Below are positions 22,520 through 30,175 of a DNA stretch of 36,493 nt, piece by piece. The notes beneath the pieces are model-generated. The model did not search any database, had not been told where the DNA came from, and saw only the letters and a program-made list of their open reading frames with translations. The stretch's first letter is position 1, and every line of letters starts with the position of its first letter. The DNA lies in NCBI GenBank assembly GCA_965368585.1, contig CBDUNM010000035.1:1-36493 (forward strand). The letters are read 5' to 3'. Origin of the DNA: JARRQB01 sp965368585. GTDB lineage: Bacteria > Pseudomonadota > Gammaproteobacteria > Chromatiales > Chromatiaceae. The position numbers and the translations under genes are program-made.

Positions 22520-23417
22520 GAGAAATGCGTTAGTAAAGCCGTTATGTCGGGTGAAGGTTTGAGTGACCGTTTGCTGCAGGGAAGCAGCAGCCGAGTTGAG
22601 AGCAACCACCGACAGAGAAATCGCGCTCTGGCGAAAAAGAATCAAGCGCTTCAGTTTCAGCAAGGGGCACGCGCTCATGTGGTGAAGTATGTGCGTGGTA
22701 AGAGAAATTGAGTTCACCAGGGTCGAGCCTGTACACATCGGTGAGATGACCCGCGGCACATGGGACACTTGACCCAGCGCGGAACAAGTCCGTTGGCGCG
22801 GACGTCTGGAAGGTCGAAACGTATTCAACCGCTACACTTCGTAGGTAATGCGGTGCATTGCACCGATGTCAGTGCGGGGCGACGCTGGCTCTCCAATGCC
22901 GAGTAGCGACGCAAACTATCCACGACAATTTGACCGGCTGAGTTCGAATTGCCAACGTCATCATGGATTCAGCGGTGATTTGCGGCATCGCGCTGTACCC
23001 GGGAGATTGATGTCGTGCATCGACCGAACGAAGATTTGACTCGATAATGCGTAGCCGACGCATCGCATTTTGAACTTGAGGCTGAGATACTTCGCCGCGC
23101 CCATGCGGCCCAGGATGCCGGGCGATGGTAACTCCGTCGTGGGGGTTCCTGATTTGGCGCGTTTTGTATCGTGGACGTTGTGTTTATTCATCGTCGAACG
23201 CCATGCGCTGGTTCATGCCCACGGCCTATGGGCCGTTTCGTCGCCTGCACTCGCATTGGCCGGACTCTAACTGGCGGCACAAAAGCGAATCGCGAAACGC
23301 CTTAGCGGTATTCCGTAGAGGGTCTTCTGTGACGGGTCAGAGCCGTAGGGTCTATCCTTGTCGTGGTGCGGAGTTTCGACAGTCGCGCCGCGTGCCAATA
23401 CGACCCGGATTTCTACC
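22520..23417. other. decayed accessory DNA without a convincing gene
   Basis: Several short open frames exist on both strands, but none shows recognisable motifs or sustained codon bias. There are local palindromes: CGGTGCA-T-TGCACCG at 22851-22865 and ATGCGT-AGCCG-ACGCAT at 23047-23063. A phrase near 22745-22775 has an IS-end-like look but I cannot assign it. A CTCTAAC box with a distant TAGAG (about 23266-23322) is a weak further attC-like candidate ahead of the membrane protein gene. Confidence 0.4.
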
Positions 23418-23714
23418 ATGCTGCCTGGTCTGCTTCTGCTATGCGCACCGCTTGCGGTGTTTATGATTACGCTGCCGTTCGTGCGGTACTTTACGCCGCT
23501 CCTACGAACGACCTACAAAATAGGTGGTGGTGTTATCGTGTTTATCGGTAGCGGCTCCTCGCTATATCTTGCGGCTTACACCGGCGATCAAGGTGGCATT
23601 GGAGCATTTTATCTTCAGGTGGTCGTGATAACCGTCTATTTGTTATTTTCGACCATTTTAATAGTTACAAACGTGTGGCTACGTGTGTGGAGCCCGGGAA
23701 AGCGGGACGACTAG
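23418..23714 (+). CDS. small membrane protein, 98 aa
   Basis: I do not recognise the family. Three hydrophobic segments are evident: LPGLLLLCAPLAVFMITLPF, then KIGGGVIVFIGSGSSLYLAA and FYLQVVVITVYLLFSTILIV. A short basic C-terminus (WSPGKRDD) follows. The segment lengths suit inner-membrane helices. No good Shine-Dalgarno precedes the ATG, and the flanks are decayed DNA. It could be a cassette-type gene or a surviving fragment. The clean three-helix pattern is the main reason to call it. Confidence 0.55.
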   Translation: MLPGLLLLCAPLAVFMITLPFVRYFTPLLRTTYKIGGGVIVFIGSGSSLYLAAYTGDQGGIGAFYLQVVVITVYLLFSTILIVTNVWLRVWSPGKRDD

Positions 23715-24191
23715 AGAACCCGCCGCTGTCCCGCAACGTTGTTGCAGCGCTTGACAAGGAAAAGGCCATTGCCTGCGTGATGAGTGTTGCGCCGGGTGCG
23801 AAACAGCCTGTCGACGCTGAACCCGGCAATATCATCTTGACAGAGGACTAGGACTTCCTGTGGCGGTACTGCGAACGGCGCCGCCGATGCATGCGTACGG
23901 TGCTGGCAACGTCTCCCGGGCTGCAGGCGCTCGTCTACGCTCCGGGTCGTCAGTATCGCGGGTGTGACCGTGACAACGGCGGAATACCCAGTGTGCATGA
24001 CGTCAAAATAGGCGGCAAAAACATGAGGTTATCTGCGATGATTATGCATGTCTTATGAACGGTACTTGTCGAACTCGCCACGCCTTGTCCACGCAGAATA
24101 TTTCAACTTTACAGAGGTACCCTAAACTTGACCGCCGGATTTGCGCCGGCTCGCGCTCGCCTCCGGCGCAGCGGGTGGAGTAGAATGCCCT
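23715..24191. other. gap with a stop-interrupted frame and a hairpin before the transglutaminase gene
   Basis: A plus-strand frame from about 23730 to 24058 runs RNVVAALDKEKAIACVMSVA through NIILTED, hits one TAG at about 23849, and continues DFLWRYCERRRRCMRTVLAT to a TGA. It may be a decayed gene but I cannot name it. Closer to the next gene GCGCCGG (24143-24149) and CCGGCGC (24163-24169) form a perfect 7-bp stem with a 13-nt loop, 22 bp before the ATG. Confidence 0.35.
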
Positions 24192-25046
24192 ATGAAACGC
24201 TTCAAGATTCTCCATCGCACCTATTATAATTTTACCGCGCCCGTGCGGTTGGAACCTCACGAGTTGCGCCTGCGTCCGAGAGAGGGCCATGAGCTGCGCA
24301 TCGAATCGTCGAGCCTGGACATCTCGCCTGCCGCCACTCTGCGCTGGCATCGTGACGTCGAGGACAATTCCGTTGCGATAGCGACCTTCGATTCGACCGC
24401 CGAGCAGCTTGTCATCGAGAGCAAGGTTATCATTCAGCAGTACAATCTGGCCCCCCTCGATTTTCTGGTCGCCGATTACGCAATGAACTACCCGTTCGCC
24501 TATAGCGCCGAGGACTGGCCTGTACTGTCGCCCTATATGGATGCCGCCGTGGACCAGGCGGACGACGAACTGGCCCGATGGGTTGCGAATATCTGGCGGT
24601 CCGGTGAACGTATTCAGACCTATACCCTGCTGCAGCGCCTCAACGCGCACATACAGCAAACGCTGTCGTACCAAATACGCGAGGAGCCCGGGGTGCAATC
24701 GGCGGCCGAGACATTGGCTCTCGGCTCCGGTTCCTGCCGCGACTCCGCGTACCTGTTCATGGTCGCCGCACGTCGCCTGGGTTTGGCGGTACGATTCGTC
24801 AGCGGCTACCTCCACTCGCCGCCTTCGTCGGCCAACTTCGGCGCGACCCATGCCTGGGCCGAAGTGTTCCTGCCGGGCGCGGGCTGGAAGGGCTTCGATC
24901 CCTCCATTGGCGAGGTCGTGGGAAACGACCACATTGCCGTGGCCGTGGCGCGGTTGCCAGAACTGGTGCCCCCAGTAGCCGGTTCGTTTATAGGAGTTCC
25001 GGGTGCGAGCCTTGATGTGGGCGTCTGGGTGTCCGAGTTGCAGTGA
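24192..25046 (+). CDS. transglutaminase-like cysteine-peptidase-fold protein
   Basis: The protein has 284 residues. The N-terminal beta domain (MKRFKILHRTYYNFTAPVRL then EPHELRLRPREGHELRIESS) and the catalytic core are those of the bacterial transglutaminase-like family. The triad is complete: C182 in GSGSCRDSAYLFM, H220 in GATHAWAEVFLPG and D236 in GFDPSIGEVVGNDH. There is no signal peptide, so it is probably cytoplasmic. Family members are suspected peptidases or amidases; the substrate is unknown. It marks the return from the accessory island to genes of normal density. The ATG at 24192 gives the conserved start; a longer frame from 24141 was rejected. Confidence 0.88.
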   Translation: MKRFKILHRTYYNFTAPVRLEPHELRLRPREGHELRIESSSLDISPAATLRWHRDVEDNSVAIATFDSTAEQLVIESKVIIQQYNLAPLDFLVADYAMNYPFAYSAEDWPVLSPYMDAAVDQADDELARWVANIWRSGERIQTYTLLQRLNAHIQQTLSYQIREEPGVQSAAETLALGSGSCRDSAYLFMVAARRLGLAVRFVSGYLHSPPSSANFGATHAWAEVFLPGAGWKGFDPSIGEVVGNDHIAVAVARLPELVPPVAGSFIGVPGASLDVGVWVSELQ

Positions 25047-25320
25047 CGCTGGCTGCAGAACGGGCAGATCAGAGAGTTCTCGCGGTCGCTGGGCGAGAAA
25101 TGCCCTGTCAATCTGGATCTTAAACGTTCTTGAATGGCTGATCCCGCAGTCTGCCGGGGATGCCGGCGTGCGGAGAACCCGGATGGCGCCCGTAAAGAAC
25201 CCGTTACCGCAGTCGCTATTGCCCAGACCGGATCGGCGAATGGTTTCGGTCTGGGCAGCGCCCGATCATGCTGCTAAGGTTTTGCCCGCTAATGGAAAGA
25301 AGTACTGGATGAGGTTATAG

Positions 25321-27018
25321 ATGCGAATTCAATATCTGCGACCGGGTCTCGTGCTCGTTTCGTTGTTTGTCCTGACGTTGCTTGCGTGCACGGAAAAGGC
25401 GCCGGTCGACGAGCTTGTGCCGGAAGCCGGACTGCTGTCCTGGGTGCCGGCGGATACGCCCTACGTCTTCGCCAATACCCGGCCTTTTCCGCCGGAGGCG
25501 TTGGACAAGTTTCTCGCCGACGCCGATCGGTCGATAGATCTGTACCGCAAATTGCTGTCCAGGTCTTTGGAAGACGCGGCAGCGCTCTCACCGGAAGAGG
25601 CTCGGCTATTCGAGATCATGGTCGCCTTCGTGGAGGAATTGGATGGGCGGCTAAGCCGGGCGGGACTGGCCGAGTTGGGGCTGGAGCCAGAGGGTTTGAT
25701 GGTTATGTACGGCGATCCGTTATTGCCCGCGGGACGCAATGAGATCGCCGACGAAGCGAAGCTCTGGTCCTTCGTTGAGCGCATGGAGCAGCGCCTTGCC
25801 GCAAACGCCAGTCGCGGCCAGTTCGGACCCGTCAGCTATATTCGTGTCGATATGGGTCCGTTGAGGTTGATCATGGGCAGCAAGGACAACGAACTGCGCT
25901 GGGCCCTGGTTGCCGCCGAACGTGAATCCGAGTCGTTGCCGAAACTGTTCGGTGACGAACGACCGGCCGACAGCCTCGCGGATAGCGGCGAGTTCGCGGA
26001 TATCCAGACGCTGCACGATTTTCCCGGTTACGGTTCGGGTTACCTCGATCTGATGCGCCTGAGCGATGCGTTGGCGTCGTCGGCCGACGACCTCCCCGGA
26101 CAGGGCGCCGCCTACGGGTCAGCGTGTGCGGACTTTCTGCATGGCTTGCTGCAAGGCGTGCCCCGGGTGGTGTTCGGTACCACGGAGGCGAACGCCCAGC
26201 TGTACCGTACGCGGGTGATCGCGGAAACCAGCTCTTCCGTCGGGCAGGTGCTGTCACAGATCGCCTATCCGGTGGCCGGCGTCGGCCAGGCCACAGACGC
26301 AATCTTCGCCATGGGGGTAGGTATCGACGTGCCCCAATTGCGGGGCGGGTTACGCTCTTTGATGCGCTTTGTCGCGGCCACCGGCGCTGGTTGCGAGTGG
26401 ATCGATGCACAAGCTGTCGAACAATCGCTGCCGTCCATGGAAATGGCGCTTGGCCCGATGACGGCGATGTTCAAGGGTGTGTACCTGGAGCTTTCGGATC
26501 TGCGGTTGGATGCCGAATCCCAGGCGCCGTCCGAGCTGAAAGCGCGCGTCCTTGCCGAAGTTGACGATCCACGCGGTCTGTTTGCGTTCGCCGGTATGCT
26601 CAGTCCCGAGCTGGCGCGCCTGGACGTGCCCACCGACGGTTCTCCGGTCACCGTTCCCGCGGCGTATCTGCCGCCGGGTTCACCGCCCTTGCGGGTGGGT
26701 ATCAAGAACAAATCGCTGGCGCTGGCGGCCGGCGAGGGTGGCGACGCCTCGGTACGCGACCTGCTGGCGTCGACACCGCTCAGTCCAGCCCCGATGTTTT
26801 CGCTGACCTACAATTTCGAGCGTCTGGGCGATCTCATCCGCGCCAGCTCCGACCAGGTAGCCATGGCGGCGGCCGCGCGCAACGGCCGGCCGGTAGAGGA
26901 ATTGCGCGCAGAGGTCAACGCCATGGCGGATCTATACGCCGCTTACAGCGTCATGTCCATGTCGGTCTGGGCGGACGAAAAAGGTTTGGTGATCGATCAG
27001 GAAATGCGATTTCGTTGA
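25321..27018 (+). CDS. large lipoprotein of unknown function, 565 aa
   Basis: I do not recognise a domain with certainty. A lipoprotein signal (MRIQYLRPGLVLVSLFVLTL) ends in a lipobox LLAC with the cysteine at residue 23. The mature part begins with WVPADTPYVFANTRPFP, like the DUF3352-type proteins whose first motif is a 'lP..t......d' segment. It then continues as a long alpha/beta chain with repeated hydrophobic strands and a final VWADEKGLVIDQEMRF. There are no catalytic motifs. Presumed to be anchored in the outer or inner membrane facing the periplasm. GAGG lies 7 nt upstream of the ATG. The 274-bp gap before it holds no other gene. Confidence 0.75.
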   Translation: MRIQYLRPGLVLVSLFVLTLLACTEKAPVDELVPEAGLLSWVPADTPYVFANTRPFPPEALDKFLADADRSIDLYRKLLSRSLEDAAALSPEEARLFEIMVAFVEELDGRLSRAGLAELGLEPEGLMVMYGDPLLPAGRNEIADEAKLWSFVERMEQRLAANASRGQFGPVSYIRVDMGPLRLIMGSKDNELRWALVAAERESESLPKLFGDERPADSLADSGEFADIQTLHDFPGYGSGYLDLMRLSDALASSADDLPGQGAAYGSACADFLHGLLQGVPRVVFGTTEANAQLYRTRVIAETSSSVGQVLSQIAYPVAGVGQATDAIFAMGVGIDVPQLRGGLRSLMRFVAATGAGCEWIDAQAVEQSLPSMEMALGPMTAMFKGVYLELSDLRLDAESQAPSELKARVLAEVDDPRGLFAFAGMLSPELARLDVPTDGSPVTVPAAYLPPGSPPLRVGIKNKSLALAAGEGGDASVRDLLASTPLSPAPMFSLTYNFERLGDLIRASSDQVAMAAAARNGRPVEELRAEVNAMADLYAAYSVMSMSVWADEKGLVIDQEMRFR

Positions 27019-27030
27019 TGCATGCCGTCG

Positions 27031-27570
27031 TTATCCGGTGGGGGCGTAGTGCCGCCTGGCGAGGTCCACATAGTGATCGGCGGAATAGCCGAAATAGCTC
27101 ATTTCCTGCTCGGTGAGTTCGCGCACGCGCCGCGCGGGTGAGCCGACGTACAGAAAACCGGACTCGAGAACCTTGCCGCCGGCGATCACCGAACCCGCAC
27201 CGACCACCACATTGCTCTGCACAATGGTGTGATCCATGATGACACTGCCCATACCAATAAGCGCGTTGTCGTGGATCTCGCACCCGTGCAGGATCACGTT
27301 GTGACCCACGGTGACGTTGTTGCCGATGATCAGTGGCGCGCCGCCGGGCAGAAACTCGCTGTCGTGGCTGACATGCAGCACGCTGCCGTCCTGCACATTG
27401 CTGCGCGCGCCGATGCGGATTTCCTTGATATCGCCGCGCGCCACGACCTTCGGCCAGATGCTCGATTCAGCGCCAATTTCGACGTCGCCGATAATCAGCG
27501 CCGTTTCGTCAATCCACGCGCTGGGATCGATTTTCGGCGAGAGGCCGTGGAAGGGTCGGATGTGTCGCAT
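27031..27570 (-). CDS. gamma-class carbonic anhydrase-like protein (YrdA type)
   Basis: The protein has 179 residues with a left-handed beta-helix of hexapeptide repeats (IIGDVEIGAESSIWPKVVAR, VIMDHTIVQSNVVVGAGSVI). Metal-ligand histidines are at the expected places: HVSHDS in the middle and GHNVILHG, matching the gamma-CA pattern. The N-terminus RPFHGLSPKIDPSAWIDETA is typical of the YrdA/CaiE-related group. Many such proteins have weak or untested carbonic anhydrase activity. It is convergent with the lipoprotein gene (12 bp between stops) and divergent from lemA. Confidence 0.92.
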   Translation of the reverse strand: MRHIRPFHGLSPKIDPSAWIDETALIIGDVEIGAESSIWPKVVARGDIKEIRIGARSNVQDGSVLHVSHDSEFLPGGAPLIIGNNVTVGHNVILHGCEIHDNALIGMGSVIMDHTIVQSNVVVGAGSVIAGGKVLESGFLYVGSPARRVRELTEQEMSYFGYSADHYVDLARRHYAPTG

Positions 27571-27626
27571 ATCTGAGTTCTCTGCCGTTATAGTTCAATT
27601 ATCACCGACAATTTAGGTAGCGTCGT

Positions 27627-28199
27627 ATGGAAATCGCTTTGTTCGTCATGCTGGGTCTGGCCGTCGTAATCCTGATCTATGGCGTGACCATTTACAACAA
27701 TCTTGTCAATTTAAAGCACGCCGTTTCCAAGGCCTGGTCGAATATCGACATTCTCCTCAAGCAGCGCCACGACGAGCTCCCCAAGCTGGTCGAGACCTGT
27801 AAACAATACATGAAATTCGAGCAGGACACGTTGGAGCGCGTCATGCGGGCGCGTGCCTCGGTGGCCAGCGCTCGCGAAAAAGGCGACGTCGGCGGTCTGG
27901 GCGCGGCCGAGGGTGAGCTGCGGATCGGATTGGGAAATCTGTTCGCCGTCGCCGAGGCGTATCCGGAACTCAAGGCAAACGAGAGTTTTCAGCACTTGCA
28001 GGCGCGTATCACGGGCCTTGAGAACAGCATTGCCGATCGGCGCGAGTTCTACAACGATGCGGTCAACAATAACAATGTGCGTATCGAGCAGTTCCCTGAC
28101 GTGATCGTCGCCGGCTGGTTCGGCTTCAAGCCGGCCGCGCTGCTGGAGTTCAGCGAAACGGAAAAGGCCGACGTGAATCTCAGAGCGCTGTTCACCTAG
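27627..28199 (+). CDS. lemA: LemA family protein
   Basis: The protein has 190 residues. An N-terminal membrane segment (MEIALFVMLGLAVVILIYGV) is followed by the LemA helical bundle: YNNLVNLKHAVSKAWSNIDI, LLKQRHDELPKLVETCKQYM, and the C-terminal RREFYNDAVNNNNVRIEQFP. The FYNDAVxxxN motif is diagnostic. LemA proteins are anchored with the bundle on one face of the membrane; their molecular role is poorly known. In many bacteria lemA is followed by a TPM- or GIDE-domain gene, as here (29 nt gap to the GTG). Confidence 0.93.
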   Translation: MEIALFVMLGLAVVILIYGVTIYNNLVNLKHAVSKAWSNIDILLKQRHDELPKLVETCKQYMKFEQDTLERVMRARASVASAREKGDVGGLGAAEGELRIGLGNLFAVAEAYPELKANESFQHLQARITGLENSIADRREFYNDAVNNNNVRIEQFPDVIVAGWFGFKPAALLEFSETEKADVNLRALFT

Positions 28200-28228
28200 C
28201 CCTCCGGGCAGCGGCGCAGGGCGGTAAG

Positions 28229-29206
28229 GTGTCAGTCGCATCGGACGTTGTCAACGCACCGGCGTTCGTCTTTTGGGCGATCACCGCGGCAGTCTTCGCC
28301 ACTTCGGTATTCGCCCTTGTTACCGGCTTCAGGGCCCTGCTCCGGGCGCGGCTGATCGAAGATGTCCCCACGGCCAGGGTGCGCTCGGCGCATCAGGGCT
28401 ATGTCGAGCTTGCCGGAACCGCCGTGGCCATGGAGGGCGAGCCGATCATCGCCCCGCTGTCCGGCGTGCGCTGCTGCTGGTACCGCTTCAGGATCGAGGA
28501 AAAGAACGAACGGAGCTGGACGGTCCGCAACAGCGGTGTCAGCGACGACCTGTTTTTGCTGCGGGACGATACGGGGAGTTGCGTGGTCGACCCGGACGGC
28601 GCCGAGATCACTCCCCAACACAAGGAAGTCTGGTACAGCGATGTCGCTTTCAGTGGCACGCAAGGACTGCACCAGCGCAGTGCCGAGCCGGATGGCCTGG
28701 GCATCAAGATGGCAGTCGCCGGATTGAAGATCTCCACTGCGCCACTGGCATTGGCGGCGAATTACCGGTTCGTCGAGGAAGTGCTGCTGACCGGAGATCC
28801 CCTGTACGTGATCGGCCAGTTCCGGACCCTGGACGATATCGATCACCAGTCTCATCATCGCGCCCTGACGGCTGAAATCCTGCGGGAATGGAAGCAGCGA
28901 CCGGATACCTTGCGGGAGCGCTTCGACGACAATCGCGACGGCGTCGTTGATGCCGATGAATGGGAGCACGCCCGCGACGTCGCTGCGCGGCAGGCCGCCG
29001 AGGAATACGCGGCCCAGGCAAAGGGACAACACTTGCACACCGTGACGCGGCCGCGCGACCGTGGCCAGGCCTATCTGATCTCCAATGTGCCGGAATTCGA
29101 CCTGGTGCGCCGCTACCGATATCGGGCCGTCTGGCGCCTGGTGCTGTTTTTTGTCGCCGGAGCGGCGGCCACCTGGATGCTTACCCAGCGTTTCGTCGGT
29201 GTATGA
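28229..29206 (+). CDS. GIDE-domain membrane protein with an EF-hand loop
   Basis: The protein has 325 residues. An N-terminal membrane segment lies at about 11-33 and a C-terminal one at about 302-320. The middle (about 50-200) resembles the GIDE domain of MUL1/bacterial GIDE proteins: GYVELAGTAVAMEGEPIIAP, CCWYRFRIEEKN, and LYVIGQFRT. Residues 233-244 read DDNRDGVVDADE, a perfect EF-hand calcium loop, followed by a long charged helix. Loop residues D233, N235, D237, D241 and E244 are all present. I infer a calcium-sensing insertion in an otherwise standard LemA partner. The start is GTG at 28229, just after lemA, so cotranscription is likely. Confidence 0.82.
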   Translation: MSVASDVVNAPAFVFWAITAAVFATSVFALVTGFRALLRARLIEDVPTARVRSAHQGYVELAGTAVAMEGEPIIAPLSGVRCCWYRFRIEEKNERSWTVRNSGVSDDLFLLRDDTGSCVVDPDGAEITPQHKEVWYSDVAFSGTQGLHQRSAEPDGLGIKMAVAGLKISTAPLALAANYRFVEEVLLTGDPLYVIGQFRTLDDIDHQSHHRALTAEILREWKQRPDTLRERFDDNRDGVVDADEWEHARDVAARQAAEEYAAQAKGQHLHTVTRPRDRGQAYLISNVPEFDLVRRYRYRAVWRLVLFFVAGAAATWMLTQRFVGV

Positions 29207-29312
29207 GGCCTGCGCAATACCCGCAGCAGGCCGCCGGTTGAACTTTTCCGCCCTCGTGAGCGACTAAACGAGTTAATATTCGGCGAATCGTCTCACCCTG
29301 GGGGAGGTTTAA

Positions 29313-29891
29313 ATGGGTAAATCTGCCGTTCGCTTCTTTGCTCTTGCGGCGCCACTCACGCTGCTGATCGGCTGCAGCCTGCCGATGCCGAAGAGCCCCG
29401 ATTCCCCCTATGCCAAGACGCCGGTCGGTTCCACGCTGGAGCTGCATCTCTCCATAGACCTGCCGCCCGGGGCGACGCGGATATACGTTCAAGACGGCAA
29501 GTTGTCGACTCGCTTCAACCACTACGCGCCAAACTGCAACATCGAAGTGCGTGCTATCGATCGCAACGCGGCCCAGACCATCGAGGCCGGCCTGTATCGG
29601 GTAATCCGGGTCCAATCGTCATACGAGGAAGTGGTGCAGACGCCCACGCCTGTGCGCCTGGCGGCGCTGGGCTCGTTCGACATTGCCGGCATGGATGACG
29701 GCGGTTCCGCCATGATCCACGCGGGTTATCATCTCTACCTCGAGGGCGCCGACCCCAACGTCGCGCGCTTGTCCTGTCGCGGGGCGTTCGCCGACCCGTC
29801 CGACGCCCTGCCGCCGAGCATAGCGGAGATTCGCCGGACCTTGGGCGAATTGATGACATTGCGCGTGGCCGAAGGGGTTGATACCCCGTAG
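29313..29891 (+). CDS. lipoprotein of unknown function, 192 aa
   Basis: I do not recognise the family. The signal MGKSAVRFFALAAPLTLLIG ends in a lipobox with the cysteine at residue 21 (LLIGC). The mature part starts with a short proline/serine linker and a beta-rich domain (STLELHLSIDLPPGATRIYV, then NCNIEVRAIDRNAAQTIEAG). A single cysteine pair is possible between NCNIE and LSCRG. The C-terminal helix IAEIRRTLGELMTLRVAEG closes the chain. A strong ribosome site (GGGGGAGG) precedes the ATG. It is presumably exported to the periplasm or outer membrane. It follows the GIDE gene by 106 bp on the same strand. Confidence 0.8.
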   Translation: MGKSAVRFFALAAPLTLLIGCSLPMPKSPDSPYAKTPVGSTLELHLSIDLPPGATRIYVQDGKLSTRFNHYAPNCNIEVRAIDRNAAQTIEAGLYRVIRVQSSYEEVVQTPTPVRLAALGSFDIAGMDDGGSAMIHAGYHLYLEGADPNVARLSCRGAFADPSDALPPSIAEIRRTLGELMTLRVAEGVDTP

Positions 29892-30175
29892 ACGCAGGCG
29901 AGTTCGGGATGGTTGGAGGGACCCGGCGCCCAGTAGCCGGTCATTAGCCCGAATCCATCGCGCACCGTTCGATTGTTTGCAGACTACGAGGCTGTCCGAG
30001 AATAGACTGACCTACTGCGAACGCCCCCAAATGGGTCCTGTTAATCGATCATTCTCGTTGAGTAGTCACCACTATTGTTCAGCGCATCCGGTAACGAGCG
30101 CGATTGACGATTCGTCCGGTTTTCTCCACTCTCATCCTTTCCAGTGTAATTTTCGCGATTGCTTGAAGGCTCTAT
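29892..30175. other. gap ahead of the radical SAM gene
   Basis: I find no gene. The sequence is notably less GC-rich than its neighbours. GAAGG lies just upstream of the ATG at 30176; no well-spaced -35/-10 pair stands out. Confidence 0.35.

Noticed and set aside
22295..22828. 177-aa minus-strand open frame
   Set aside because: It runs antisense over the PNPOx-like pseudogene and has no recognisable pattern.
23711..23998. 95-aa minus-strand open frame
   Set aside because: No motif or codon support; the plus strand has a better (interrupted) frame across the same bases.
20424..24191. Complete integron with integrase
   Set aside because: No tyrosine recombinase is encoded in the window, and each attC-like fold lacks part of its boxes; reported only as a hypothesis.
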